Of a DNA stretch of 64,000 bases, positions 54,741 through 64,000 are shown one piece after another; the first letter of the stretch is position 1; each line of letters opens with the position of its first letter. Below the pieces are notes generated by a model. The model ran no database searches, was not told where the DNA came from, and worked only from the letters and a program-made list of their open reading frames with translations. This DNA comes from Cardinalis cardinalis (taxonomy: Eukaryota > Chordata > Aves > Passeriformes > Cardinalidae): positions 741,621 through 805,620 of the forward strand of contig JACDOX010000007.1 of assembly GCA_014549065.1 (NCBI GenBank), read 5' to 3'. The position numbers and the translations under genes were made by a program.

Positions 54741-57700
54741 GCCGGGAGGGGGGGTGGAGCCCCTCCTCTCTCTTTCTTCTTNGGCATTACAACTTTTAAC
54801 TGTTTTATTATTCCCAAATATTAATTACAGTACCAATATTGATTACTGTTTCAATTTTTATCAGCACAAATCATATCTATTTACCACAGTTACTAAACAG
54901 AAATAAGCATAAAAGCACACTCTGTACCGTACCTTGCAGTTCAAAGACAAAGGAGAAGAAAGAACATATAAAGGCGAGGAAGAAATTCTTCCCATCTAAG
55001 GCATTGAAGGAAAGAAAGAGCAGGGATACCTGTAAAGTGTTTGAATAGGATTTCCTTCTACAAATAAAGATTTTTTTCTTAGGTCTGCAAAAACACCTCT
55101 CGAAATGCAGCATAAAGGAATCAACTTTTGAAAAGTCAGATATAATGGAAGTGTGCAATAGGTGACATAAAATTGCTGCTTAACAAATAAATCCTTGTTA
55201 TCTTTTGCATTTTGAATATTTTCACAGTTTCCNGGTCAGCATATTTAATTGCTTTATTTTTATACAATTCATAGTATATATTCCAAAATATTTTGGCTTA
55301 TTTTAGCACTAAATAAAATTACTACATTGTTTCCTTAATTTAACCTTCTTGTCTGATACAATATATAAAATTTAATTTACCTCTATAACTAATGCTTGGT
55401 AGGAAATTTTGTCCATTGAGTTATACCTTTCAACATTTTTCTTTCAGGCAATGGAATATATAAAAACAAATCATATTTCACTCCAGTATTTTATGTTATG
55501 CTGTCAGCAAATGTCAAAAAAAGCACAAACCTAAAGCATTAAAAGTGAAACCATTAACTTGCAGATAAATCACAGAAACTTCTCATTTAAAAAATTATTT
55601 GTAAAGGCCTAATGAACTGTTAAGGATAAGAACTGAAAATTACCACATATTAGAATAGCAATTTCCCTCATCTCTAAAATAAATACAACCTTATTTCAGC
55701 TGGACACAAAAGTAAATTCCACTAGTCCCATTTATACTTTTTAAACCACAGAAAAGGTAACTATAACAATGCATGAGCAAACACTTTCTTTCACTTTCAT
55801 CGCCTAGGGAAAAAATGTGAATATATTTCCCTCACTTAAATAAAATTCATGCCTGAACTGAGATTAAAATTAGAAATTTATTCCTGAACACATAAATATG
55901 ACAGTACTGTATTTAATTTCTGACGACTATAACTGTCATGCTTGAGCTGGCTTTTCATTCTCTAAAATAGACTTCTTTATGTCTCACACCACATTACTGA
56001 ATCTTAATCTTCAATATATTTAATACATTAGGCAAAAAAAATTAATTTCTCGTGGGTTTTACTGCAAGAAAGTATATTTGAGACAGTCATTTTGGTCTGA
56101 CTTTGCCAGTTGTGGGAAAAAAAAACCCACAAACAAACCAAGCCACCACAAGAGAAATTTTCTGAAAATTTAAACCATGTCTCCTGACAAATGAACTACC
56201 TTAAACATAGGTTAGAGCCTTCCATTCATAAACACTTAAGAAGAAGATAACTTAAATTCTGCTGGTTTTTGGACTTTTTGTTGTTAGTGGTTTGGGGACT
56301 CTTTTTCTTTAGTTGTCCACATGTTGTCCACCCCCTCTGCCCCCTCAATGAGTAAGAGACTGTACAATGGACTTTGATAAGAGACTACGAGCCACCCTTT
56401 GTTAATGTCATGCTGTATGAGACAACAACAGCCCCAGTATCATTTATTCAGTATTAGAATAATTTTGANCCTAAAGGATTTCTGCATTTCCCTATGGCCC
56501 TAGTTAGAATGAACTTACTCCATTTTTCAAAAGCAATGCATACTCAGCATATATGGCAGAAAGAGTGTGAGTTGAGGCTGCACATGCTCTCAACAACTCC
56601 AATGACCAAATCTTTGGAGCTTCTGAAATATGCAGTCAGATTCTTTCTCAGAAATTAGGAACATCAGAGAAGTTATGCCACCACTGGGAAAAGGGATCTG
56701 AAATGTCATTTGAGAATTATGCAGCTATCATGTACTATCAACACCTGAAAAAAAATCACATTTTTTCTTACGGAAATACTGTCAGTATCTTATCTATCTC
56801 TTCCTCTACTACCCAAAGGTTTGTTCATTTTGGCATTTCTGTGGATTGAAAGTCTTACAGAGCAAAGGGGAAACTCATGCAAAAAGTGGAAAAATTTATT
56901 GAGAGAAAAGACGATGGCTTCATTTTTCCTCTAACATTAAACTGAGTATTTCAGGTAAAGTAAGAAATCCATACATTTTCCCTAACTTCAGATCTTATTC
57001 TGAAGCCTTGTTTTCAGACCTTGANGAAAAGAACAGGAAATTTAACAGAAATGAAGTGGAGGGAAGATATCACAAACCAGTTCACTTGCAGAGATTTAAT
57101 CCTCACTTTTTAAGCAGTATTACTGGAAAAAAAAAAAAGAAACCAAAACAATAGAATGACAGGAGGTTTTTAAATTTTTATTTTTATTGTCAGTCAGGCA
57201 AAGAAATTCTCAGTACATATCTAACGCAGACTATTGAAACTGTGTAAAAAATCCAAGTCACTGAGTTATGATCACTCTACTACAATATCCAGGCAAATCT
57301 TTCTTCTACCCTACTCAGAATTACTATGCAGTTGATAGTCTTGGCATGTTCATAGCTACCATCTGACACCACACTATCTCAAAATCCTCAGAAGGTTACT
57401 CAGTCTCATCACATAGGGGCATAAACTACAATGATACTACTGAAATACTATTGCTACANGCCTGAAGATTCTGCAGCACCAGCAAAATTACCTTACCACA
57501 AAACCCCACTAACACTTGCTACTAAAATTAATGGACTACTTTACTAAAGACAAGTAATGTAGGGATGGGAGGTGTTGTCAGTAAATCCAAAATTCTTATG
57601 AGCAAATCTAAAATTCAGGGATAATTTCATTATGACAATGTATAATTTCAACTCCTAAAACACCTGGAGAAGGTTAGCACTGGAACAGTACCATAATCTG

Positions 57701-58662
57701 AAGAAGATGCAGAACATTTCATTCACCTTCTTAAAAACTTTCAGCCGGGAGGACTGGATGTTGGAAAGGAAGGATAACATCATACTTCCTTTTCTAAGTT
57801 CAGGTCTAGTGGCAGACTTTTCCTAGCTATACAAAAAAGGGCACAGCTGTGGAATTAGAGCTTTTCCTAGTAACCTAAATGCATATAAGGTATGTGAGAA
57901 AATTTTTGAAATATGCTATATGAAAAACAGTCAGTTGTGATAGCCAATATATTGTATTAATTATTCATCGAGTTTCTCAGACTATCTAACATGACCTCTG
58001 TATTCTTGATATTAGGTCTGTAATACATCAAGAGTAGTAAAACTAAAATTATTACTTAAAAAACGAAAAAGGATTTAAAAAAAAAAGATGTTGTTAAACT
58101 CTTCATCTGATTTGTAATGATTTAGTTGCTCTGTGACCTCCACAGTTTTCAGTGTTACACAACTAGGGAGACAGAGCGCACGCAGAACTGACCTGAGCCG
58201 CAGCAACACTGGGGTTCAGGCGCCCAATGCCTGTTGGGTGAGACATAAGACAACGTCTGCTGTCACCTCTGCAGCATCCCAAGGACAGCACATTTCATGC
58301 AGGGAGATAGATTTGCTACGAGTGCTGTAGCCCAGGGAGATCTGAGAAATGTGCATTGCAAAAAATCAAGAGAAGAGACAGTGAAAGCACATCATTTATA
58401 AAACAGCTTGACTGAGCAAGTAAGTCTGATTACCTGCACNGTGCCACTATTGTCACGACGGCTCCACAGGGAGCACATTCATTTGTCATTTCCACCATAC
58501 CGTATCTCAAGACATACAAGTATTACATCGAATGCATCCCTCAGCAGTTGGCTCACAGCCTGCTTTCTGGCACATCTCAAATCCATAGATAAATGCTCAG
58601 GAGCAGCACGCTGCTCTTCATCACCCTATTTCTAACCTCTTGTAAAGCATCTGCACACAGGC
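54741..58662. other. Gene-free stretch 3' of the transglutaminase gene
   Basis: AT-rich with no recognisable gene. The last 500 bases are somewhat richer in GC. Nothing here suggests a further exon of the transglutaminase gene. Confidence 0.5.
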
Positions 58663-58668
58663 TTTATT
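58663..58668 (-). terminator. Polyadenylation signal AATAAA of the transglutaminase gene
   Basis: On the minus strand AATAAA begins about 35 bases after the stop codon and is followed at once by GCCTGTGTGC, a GU-rich downstream element. Canonical hexamer, position and downstream element together support the end of transcription just left of 58660 and a very short 3' untranslated region. Confidence 0.65.
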
Positions 58669-58702
58669 TCACTGGCTTCAGATTTTCCTAGCTTATTCTC
58701 CA

Positions 58703-60395
58703 TTACAGATATTTGCGTTTGAAATAGGTGAGAGTGCTCCTTGTGGGACTCCAGGGCCTGCGGGACCCTGCCAGAGCCAGGGTACTGCCAGAGGGGCAGG
58801 AGCCGGAGCGAGTCAGGGCTGCATAGGCAGAGGGAGAGGGGGAGGTGGAGCGGGGTAGGGTAGCGTAGCCAGAGCGGGACAAGGTGTAGGACGAGCGGTT
58901 CAAGGAGCTGTATGGAGGGCGTGTAAGTGTGCCGTAGGTGGCACGGGTCGAGGAGTAACCCAAGCGCCCCTCGGGGCTCCACAACGATCGGGAGGTGGGA
59001 GCCCACGTGGAGCCAAAGCGAGTGGTGCTCTCATAGGAAGGGCCCCACTGAGAGCCACACAAGGAGCGAGAGCCAGAGGTGCCCACAAGCTGGGAGATGG
59101 AGCGAGAGGTGGGGGCACACAGGGAGCGGGCTGTGGGACCCGCCAGGGGGCGCGGGGATGGGGAGCACGGCAGGCAGGCCGCAGCCGACGAGTCCAAGGG
59201 CTGAGCGGCCGGCGAGCTGGCAGGGCGGGCCCCCACGGCCACCAGCGAGGCCGAGGTGGGCGAGCACAGGGAGTGGGCCGCGGGGGGCCCGACGGGGCGG
59301 GGGGCTGGAGAGCACAGCGAGTGGGAGGCCGGGGGTCCCACGGGGCGCTGGGGTGCCGGGGAGCACAGCGAGTGGGATGCAGAGGCACTGCCCACCTGCA
59401 GCACTGTCGGGGTGCTGCTGCGGTCAGCAGCACGGGGCACTGGGGAGGCCACTGGGGAGCACATGCCGTGCGCTACGGCGGCATTCAGGGGCTGGGAGGA
59501 CAGGGTGGCCGCTGGGCCGCACTGAGGCTGGGTGGTGGGAGAGGGTGTGGAGCTGCAAACGACGTGTGAGATGGAGGCACCAGGCACTGAAAGGGGAGTT
59601 GCAGACTGGATGGGGTTGCCAATGGTGTGGATTACTGGAGAGCACATGGAGTAGGATGGTGGCGCAGNCATAGGGACTGCCTGGGTTGCCCCGTTGGGAC
59701 TGGGGCCGCCCATGAAGTGGGTCAGCAGGGCACTCACCGCATTATTCGCGGGGACAGAGACAGAATAGGACATCGGCCCCCCTCCACCTCCAGAGGGGTG
59801 TGTGGGAGCTGGACCTGTCTCAAACACCACATGAGGCATAGTGGTGCAAACAGGGTTGGATGCTGGGGCTGGCATGGAGCTGTACATGGATGGAGCCATT
59901 GGAGCACACGTAGCAGGAGGTACAGTCTCGCATATGACACGGAAGCCAGGATCGCATCCCATCTCAAAACCAGGATTGATGCTTGGATTGAAGCCTTGGT
60001 TGCAGATGGTGTTGCATAAGGGATGGCCTGCAGGGAGGTACACAAAATCGTACACAGGCTGTCCCCCTGCGCTGCAGTTTGGGTTGCACACTGGGATACA
60101 TATATATTCACACATGGAGTTGAAGGCAGGGTCTGCCACAGGGACAGNTGTTGCAGCTCCCCCGGAGCCATTCATGGGGACAGAGCCATTCTCACACACG
60201 GGGAGTGACCCGTTCTGGCCGATGGGCAGAACACCATTCTGGCCTGCCGAGCAACACACTTCAGCTTTTGCACATCCCTTGCAGTAGGCAAACTTGTGGC
60301 ACCCAAGGTTGGCCAGGAGCCGGTGGCAGCCAAGCCTGTAAGGTGTAAACTCCACGATGGTCCGTGCCTGTTGGTTGGATGCCAGCGTTCCCAAA
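58703..60395 (-). CDS. Terminal exon: end of beta-barrel 2 fused in frame to a ~515-residue Ser/Pro/Cys-rich tail
   Basis: The acceptor is TTTGTCTTGCTCCAG. Below, residues are numbered in the open frame whose first Met codon is at 60407-60409; residues 1-5 are intronic or split by the splice site. Residues 6-51 (LGTLASNQQA to KAEV) are the last strands of barrel 2, including FTPYRLGCHRLLANLG and HKF--CKG. From residue 52 the frame continues without a stop to 568 (TYFKRKYL), with the stop codon at 58703-58705. By reading, the tail has about 25 Cys and 14 Gln, and no Lys between residues 49 and 563. It is dominated by Ser, Pro, Ala, Gly and Thr, and contains no domain I know. The DNA is strikingly GC-rich compared with the AT-rich flanks. 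Two ambiguous bases (59667, 60148) lie inside codons. It could be disordered or structural, like cornified-envelope or sperm-coat proteins; that is inference. Confidence 0.8.
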
Positions 60396-63151
60396 CTGGA
60401 GCAAGACAAAGAAAAGAATTAGGACCCTAATCCTTAGCACTCAGAGACCTAAGCGCTACAAGATGAGCGCACAAATTAAGTTTGATTTGCTGTGACATAT
60501 TTTAGAAACAAACTGTTATGACAATTTTGTTATTCTTGTCTTTTTCAAAAAACATAAATATTCTCTGTTGTGAAAAGCATGGTAAAAGGTTTTGTCCCAA
60601 GAGAAGATTTGGAAGACTCCCATAGTCACTTTTGTAATTGGAATNGGAAAATCATTTGTGGTACTAACTTGAATTCTTAAAAAATGTAGCACCCTTCTGC
60701 CTCAAAGGTTTATTTATTGCTTACCATTTCCAGCAGTTCGACAGGGCAGCTTTGTGGAATCCAGTTCATTACTATTCAGTGAGAATAATTCTTAACTTCT
60801 TGCCCTCAAACTAGTCATACTTTTGTCAGTTCTTGTCATGAAGAGAAGCAATACATATTAATGAACAGCTACTTTTACTAGAATGTTACAGCATCTTGGA
60901 AGCTTCCAGTTTCCTGTGAGTAATGTGTTATGAGCTTAGAATGCATATTGCTATTTCACACTGTCGTTCTCTAATTGTTCCTATATGTAGTTAGTGCCAG
61001 TTCATGAATNTTTAGAGGAATTTTATTATAAACTCAATAGGATTGTAAGGGATGGGGGACCTAGTTAGTACTTCTTGTAAAGAGAAGTGTGCAGACAAAA
61101 ATTTGATGCACCCACTTAAATTAAATCTTGAGAAAAATGAAGCAGCAGCATTCCTTGCCAGCTTTAAATGATCAGTTTCAAGAGGAGTGAGGCTTTTAAT
61201 GGAGTCTCAGACTAATAAGAGGCAAAATGTCCTGTTCATGTGCTAAACACCAAAAATACCAGAACTGTTTTCTCTCTCAAAAACCTGTTCTGAACTTANA
61301 CACCTTAGTCAACCCCCAATATTATCCCCATTTCAAGAACTGATGAACTTACTCAATGGTCATTGGCTCTTTGAATAAACCACAGCCTTCTAATGTCATT
61401 ATACAATTCTTCATATCCTCCTGGAGAGGATTACAGAAGGAGATCTCTGCAGTACATGGTACTTTCAGTCTGGGTTGGCTCAGTAGCTAGTTAAAAAAGA
61501 AACAGACACATTTTATGTTTTTTAATGCTTACAAAATTGACAACGAGCTAAATAAATGGTAGGGGAAAAATTAAAGGATTATTAATATGCATTTCTTTTT
61601 GACTTGCTTCTATTGATCTCTATACATTACTAAGTCAATTATTATACTTTAAAAATCACACCAATCTCACTGAATTTNAAAAAGGCAATAAGATAAAAGA
61701 AAAATGTAAAATATTTCAAGTTTATTTGCATTGTACTAAGGAAGTGGTCAATAATAGTCCCCAGGTCTGTTCCTNAGATCCCAAATTCCATAATTAAAGT
61801 TACTTACCTTTACAATAACAGGTGGTCTGTTGACCACAATATCCCTGCTCACCATCAGAATTTCTCCACACTCAGGGTCTGAGACAGCAACCACTTTCAT
61901 AATGTTGTGATCACAGAGATAAGGTCCATATTGATTATATGATATACATAGTGGAATTTTTTTCACTGTAAAACAAATTTTTTTCTTTTATTTTTCTGGA
62001 TTTTTTATTAATATTTCNACTTTCCTTCCTCCTAAAATTTAACTCACGCTTACAATGGCTTAATTAAATATTAAGTTATCATGGCATCTTTGAAAATAGA
62101 CAAAATTTTTCCTGACTTAGGGTGATACATTNCTATCTTCAGCAATCAGTTTCACAGTTTTCAATTCATCTATTAGTGAATTTTTAAGATTAGTTGATGA
62201 CAATGATGATGATAATTATTAAGCAAAATTTNGAATCTTTCCTCCCAGTGTAATTCTTAAAACAATAATTAAAAGAAAGGCAAATTAAAGCCTCATAAAA
62301 TAAAATTTTAATATCAGTATGAAATTTTGNCTTATAATGGTGTGGTTTAATGAAAGAGATCTTGTTTCTTCTAGAAAAAGACGTTAACCATGGAAACAGG
62401 TGTNTATGTTCTGCTACACATTTGCACTTCCCAGCAAATGGTATGCCTAGGCAAGGGTTTTACACTGGCTGATATCTTCTGGCCAAAGAAAACATTGCTT
62501 TTCTGATACACAGCTGCAGCTTTATCTTTGTGTTGAGTATAGAGTTCAGATTTGAAATTTCAATAAAACAATTTTTTAAACTATCATAAGAATCTCTAAA
62601 CCTTGAGAAATTAAGGAAAGACTACAATTTACCTGTCACCATACATGGTGATGATGATTTTTGGTGGTGTTGATTTTTCAGTGATCACCCTAAAGGGAAT
62701 TCAGCTGTTGACATTGAGCACTGTACACATCTCACTTCCCACCACTATTAGGAAGTCTCCACAAATCCTAAAAACNAACTATCTCCTAAAAATAAAAGAG
62801 TATTAGACAATTTCACCCTCTTACCTTCCCTTGGACCCAATGTGACATTCACACAGTCTTTCCAAAATTGATCCATTGGGACACCACTGTAGGTTATNAT
62901 TTGTGCACACAAATTAAACTTCAGGGTTTTGTTCTCATTACGCAAATTTTCAAGNAGCCAGTTCAGTTGGACATCTTCACCATACATTGGGCAGTTGGCC
63001 ATCTTTAACCTCATGTTAATTCCAGAGTCACTCAGAAATGGGTTTTTCAGAGAGGATAGCTCTCTGTCGATATGACAGTTGGAAGCATTGCAGTACCCTG
63101 GGTGAATCCTTCTGTAAGCCCGGTAATAGGCTTCTTTGTTTTTCACAGAAC
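58703..63151 (-). CDS. Transglutaminase-family gene, 3' part (four exons), with a long C-terminal tail
   Basis: Seen: four minus-strand exons, 62825-63151, 61808-61965, 61353-61486 and 58703-60395, each bounded by AG/GT sites, join with matching phases (1, 0, 2) into one open frame. The joined protein has the linker and two C-terminal beta-barrels of animal transglutaminases; recognisable pieces are FWKDCVNVTLGPRE, ISYNQYGPYL, FCNPLQEDMKNC and EGCGLF. Known of the family: these enzymes form glutamyl-lysine isopeptide bonds through a Cys-His-Asp core, and the barrels close over the active site. The core exons are not here, so whether this copy is catalytic cannot be judged. The FWKD and ISY-QY segments resemble TGM5/TGM7/TGM4-type paralogs, but I cannot assign the orthologue. 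Usual members end shortly after barrel 2; this one runs about 515 residues further. Introns are 859, 321 and 957 bases; the upstream intron exceeds 849 bases. Confidence 0.88.
58805..58957 (-). repeat. Tyr-x-x-Leu-x-Arg repeats near the C-terminus
   Basis: Residues 485-535 carry about five units of Y-x-x-L-x-R type: TYGTLTR, PYSSLNR, SYTLSR, GYATLPR and AYAALTR. This part is basic and tyrosine-rich, unlike the cysteine-rich part before it, so the tail has at least two compositional zones. Confidence 0.65.
59258..59374 (-). repeat. Coding minisatellite with HSLCSP motif, units of 48-51 bases
   Basis: Three HSLCSP motifs stand at residues 346, 363 and 379 of the frame, spaced 17 and 16 residues, with PVGPP between them. 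At DNA level the units are nearly identical (plus-strand GGGGAGCACAGCGAGTGGG recurs). Diverged relatives lie on both sides: SMCSP, HGMCSP, CLPCSP, RSLCAP, RSLCGS and RSLWSP. The pattern looks like an old repeat with a recent local expansion; all units are multiples of three. Confidence 0.75.
60155..60247 (-). repeat. Degenerate octapeptide repeats at the start of the tail
   Basis: Residues 55-85 of the last-exon frame show about three units of the pattern G-[QE]-N-G-x-[LV]-P-x (GQNGVLPI, GQNGSLPV, CENGSVPM), then NGSGG. They lie immediately after the last beta-barrel strand, so they mark where the tail begins. Confidence 0.6.
60396..61352 (-). other. Intron before the terminal exon
   Basis: 957 bases, GT...AG, AT-rich. 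No further exon or repeat was recognised in it. Confidence 0.8.
61353..61486 (-). CDS. Transglutaminase exon: start of beta-barrel 2
   Basis: The acceptor TTTTTTAACTAG has a T-rich tract; the donor is GA/GTAAGT. The exon has 134 bases in phase 0, 44 codons plus two bases. It encodes LLSQPRLKVPCTAEISFCNP, then LQEDMKNCIMTLEGCGLFKE and PMTI. The NPL----NC---EG-GL pattern is the hallmark of the second C-terminal barrel of transglutaminases. The leftover GA joins the first T of the last exon to give aspartate. It has four cysteines, more than usual for this segment as I recall the family. Confidence 0.9.
61808..61965 (-). CDS. Transglutaminase exon: second half of beta-barrel 1
   Basis: The acceptor is TTTGTTTTACAG and the donor AAG/GTAAGT. 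The exon is 158 bases: two bases completing the valine codon begun in the previous exon, then 52 codons, ending in phase 0. The peptide runs KKIPLCISYNQYGPYL, then HNIMKVVAV, SRDIVVNRPP and VIVK. These match the family pattern in which a conserved ISY-QY-YL strand precedes a variable loop and a 'RDI-L--P' strand that ends barrel 1. The clean phase with both neighbours and good splice sites argue for a real exon rather than a pseudogene remnant. Confidence 0.88.
61966..62824 (-). other. Intron splitting beta-barrel 1
   Basis: 859 bases, GT...AG, AT-rich with several single ambiguous bases. No repeat family recognised. Confidence 0.8.
62825..63151 (-). CDS. Transglutaminase exon: linker and first half of beta-barrel 1
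   Basis: The acceptor follows a pyrimidine-rich stretch ending CTTCAACAG; the donor is GGTAAGA at the left end. The exon is 327 bases: two bases finishing a codon, 108 codons, and one leftover base. It opens with GSVKNKEAYYRAY, the usual family segment after the catalytic core (the YPEGS-type junction, if the upstream exon supplies the first base of glycine). A linker with three cysteines and the candidate N-glycosylation site NAS follows. Then MYGEDVQLNW starts barrel 1, and FNLCAQ to GPRE carries the central strands. Two ambiguous bases (62898, 62955) fall inside codons without breaking the frame. An in-frame methionine at 63353 lies in intron sequence and is not a start. Confidence 0.88.
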
Positions 63152-63910
63152 CTGTTGAAGAAGGNATATGATAATGAATCTGCTGGAGGCACAAAAACCC
63201 TATTATTATTCTACCCAAATAATAAAGATAATTAAATTTATTGCTTCGTCTTCCTGAAACCCAAAGTAGCAGGTTGTTGTAGAACGAATGCACCAGATAA
63301 TGAAATATGAGATGCAGCAGACTGAATGTGAATGCACAGAAGAAAATGAACACTTCAGGGAAAAAAGAAAAANCCTTATTTTACTTTTAAGTAGTTAAAT
63401 ATGAAAAATGGTCATGTAAATCTCAAAATGTATAGTTGGTACAAAACTGAAAATATAACTCTCTAAAAGGATAAGGGTGAATATGAGATGCTACCATTCT
63501 CTCAAAAGACAAAATGTGCCATTAAAACAAAGAAACTGTCAATTGTTTTCCAACCAACCAACCAACCAACCAACCAACCAACCAAAAATAAACAAAAATC
63601 CCTACAGAGCTTGCAAATGTACAATCAGCTGTTCATTCCTTTATGCAATCTTGCTAGTTGAACTCCTCCTGTCTACTGGAATATGAAAATCATTAACCCA
63701 TGGCCCAAAGTAAGAGCAGCAGAATATGCTTATAATACATAAATTTAGTAAGTAGGCATATTTTCNGACAGACCTAGTACAAGAAGCAACATGTAAGGTG
63801 TTAATCCTAGGTTTAGAAGAATTTGTGGGTTTTTTTAGATTATCTCGAGTCTGCTAATATTTTAAACTACTTTCAAGGTGAGACCAAAACATATACATAT
63901 AAACAGTGTT
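63152..63910 (-). other. Partial upstream intron of the transglutaminase gene
   Basis: I searched the minus strand here for the family segments that precede the linker (end of the catalytic core) and found none, so this is intron. It contains the (CCAA)n microsatellite and leads into a CR1 fragment at the window edge. Confidence 0.6.
63551..63585. repeat. (CCAA)n microsatellite
   Basis: About eight uninterrupted CAAC units within the upstream intron, followed by an A-rich stretch. Confidence 0.97.
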
Positions 63911-64000
63911 ATTTAAAGGGCTGGAATGCACATCCTGTGAAGAGCAGGTGAGAACTTTGCCTTTGTCTAGTTTGGAGAAAAGCAGGCTGAGCAGCGACCT
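63911..64000 (+). mobile_element. CR1 LINE fragment running off the window
   Basis: AAAGGGCTGGAATGCACATC, CTGTGAAGAGCAGGTGAGAA, then TAGTTTGGAGAAAAGCAGGC and TGAGCAGCGACCT match the CR1 segment 'gggtctggagcacaagtc..., ...cctggagaaaaggaggctgaggggagacct'. It lies antisense within the transglutaminase intron. The 3' end should follow beyond 64000. Confidence 0.75.

Noticed and set aside
58927..59673. 248-codon plus-strand open frame antisense to the tail, and other 60-177-codon frames in the same stretch
   Set aside because: GC-rich repetitive DNA keeps several frames open by composition. Only the minus frame joined to the beta-barrel has splice support, family homology and a poly-A signal.
60396..60409. 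Methionine at 60409 as translation start of a separate 568-residue protein
   Set aside because: It lies within the polypyrimidine/AG acceptor of the last intron; the frame is a continuation of the upstream exons.
63152..63353. Hydrophobic N-terminal extension of the exon frame, which looks like a membrane segment
   Set aside because: It precedes a good splice acceptor and has no similarity to the family; it is intron read through.
63551..63585. CRISPR-like regular repeat
   Set aside because: It is a plain (CCAA)n microsatellite without spacers, in a eukaryotic intron.
63354..63910. Further upstream transglutaminase exon
   Set aside because: No segment resembling the catalytic core end was found in any minus frame, and no long open stretch exists.

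Overview
The window reads as vertebrate nuclear DNA, most likely from a bird. It is AT-rich, has no bacterial-style gene packing, and carries several fragments of CR1 LINEs, two fragments of a long LTR family that I recognise from bird (especially songbird) genomes, and simple repeats such as (AAAAG)n, (CCAA)n and (ATTCC)n. Species and chromosome cannot be fixed by reading alone. Single ambiguous bases (n) are scattered through the window and never form runs, as in a draft assembly with unresolved or polymorphic positions.

The only gene I can support lies at the right end, on the minus strand. Four phase-compatible exons (62825-63151, 61808-61965, 61353-61486, 58703-60395) encode the C-terminal part of a transglutaminase: the end of the core-to-barrel linker and both C-terminal beta-barrels. 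The exons for the catalytic core and N-terminal sandwich must lie beyond base 64000. The last exon does not stop where family members normally stop. It continues in frame for about 515 more codons of a GC-rich, Ser/Pro/Gly/Ala/Cys-rich, repetitive tail ending at 58703, and a polyadenylation signal (AATAAA, minus strand, 58663-58668) follows about 35 bases later. A transglutaminase with its own low-complexity, cysteine- and glutamine-bearing tail is the standout observation of this window.

The remaining 58 kb (1-58660) looks like gene-free sequence downstream of that gene. It holds CR1 pieces at 1350-1535, 2240-2625, about 18640-18975, 24200-24985 and 28305-28395, with weaker ones elsewhere; a further CR1 runs off the right edge at 63911-64000. 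LTR fragments of one family lie at 1595-2236 (minus) and 39030-39805 (plus), and a different LTR-like segment lies at about 54200-54740 (minus). There are a few GC-richer blocks of unknown nature (about 38580-39029, 42440-42720, 48510-49050), short tandem duplications and microsatellites. Open frames in these 58 kb are short and fit chance or the repeats. No tRNA, rRNA or CRISPR array was seen.
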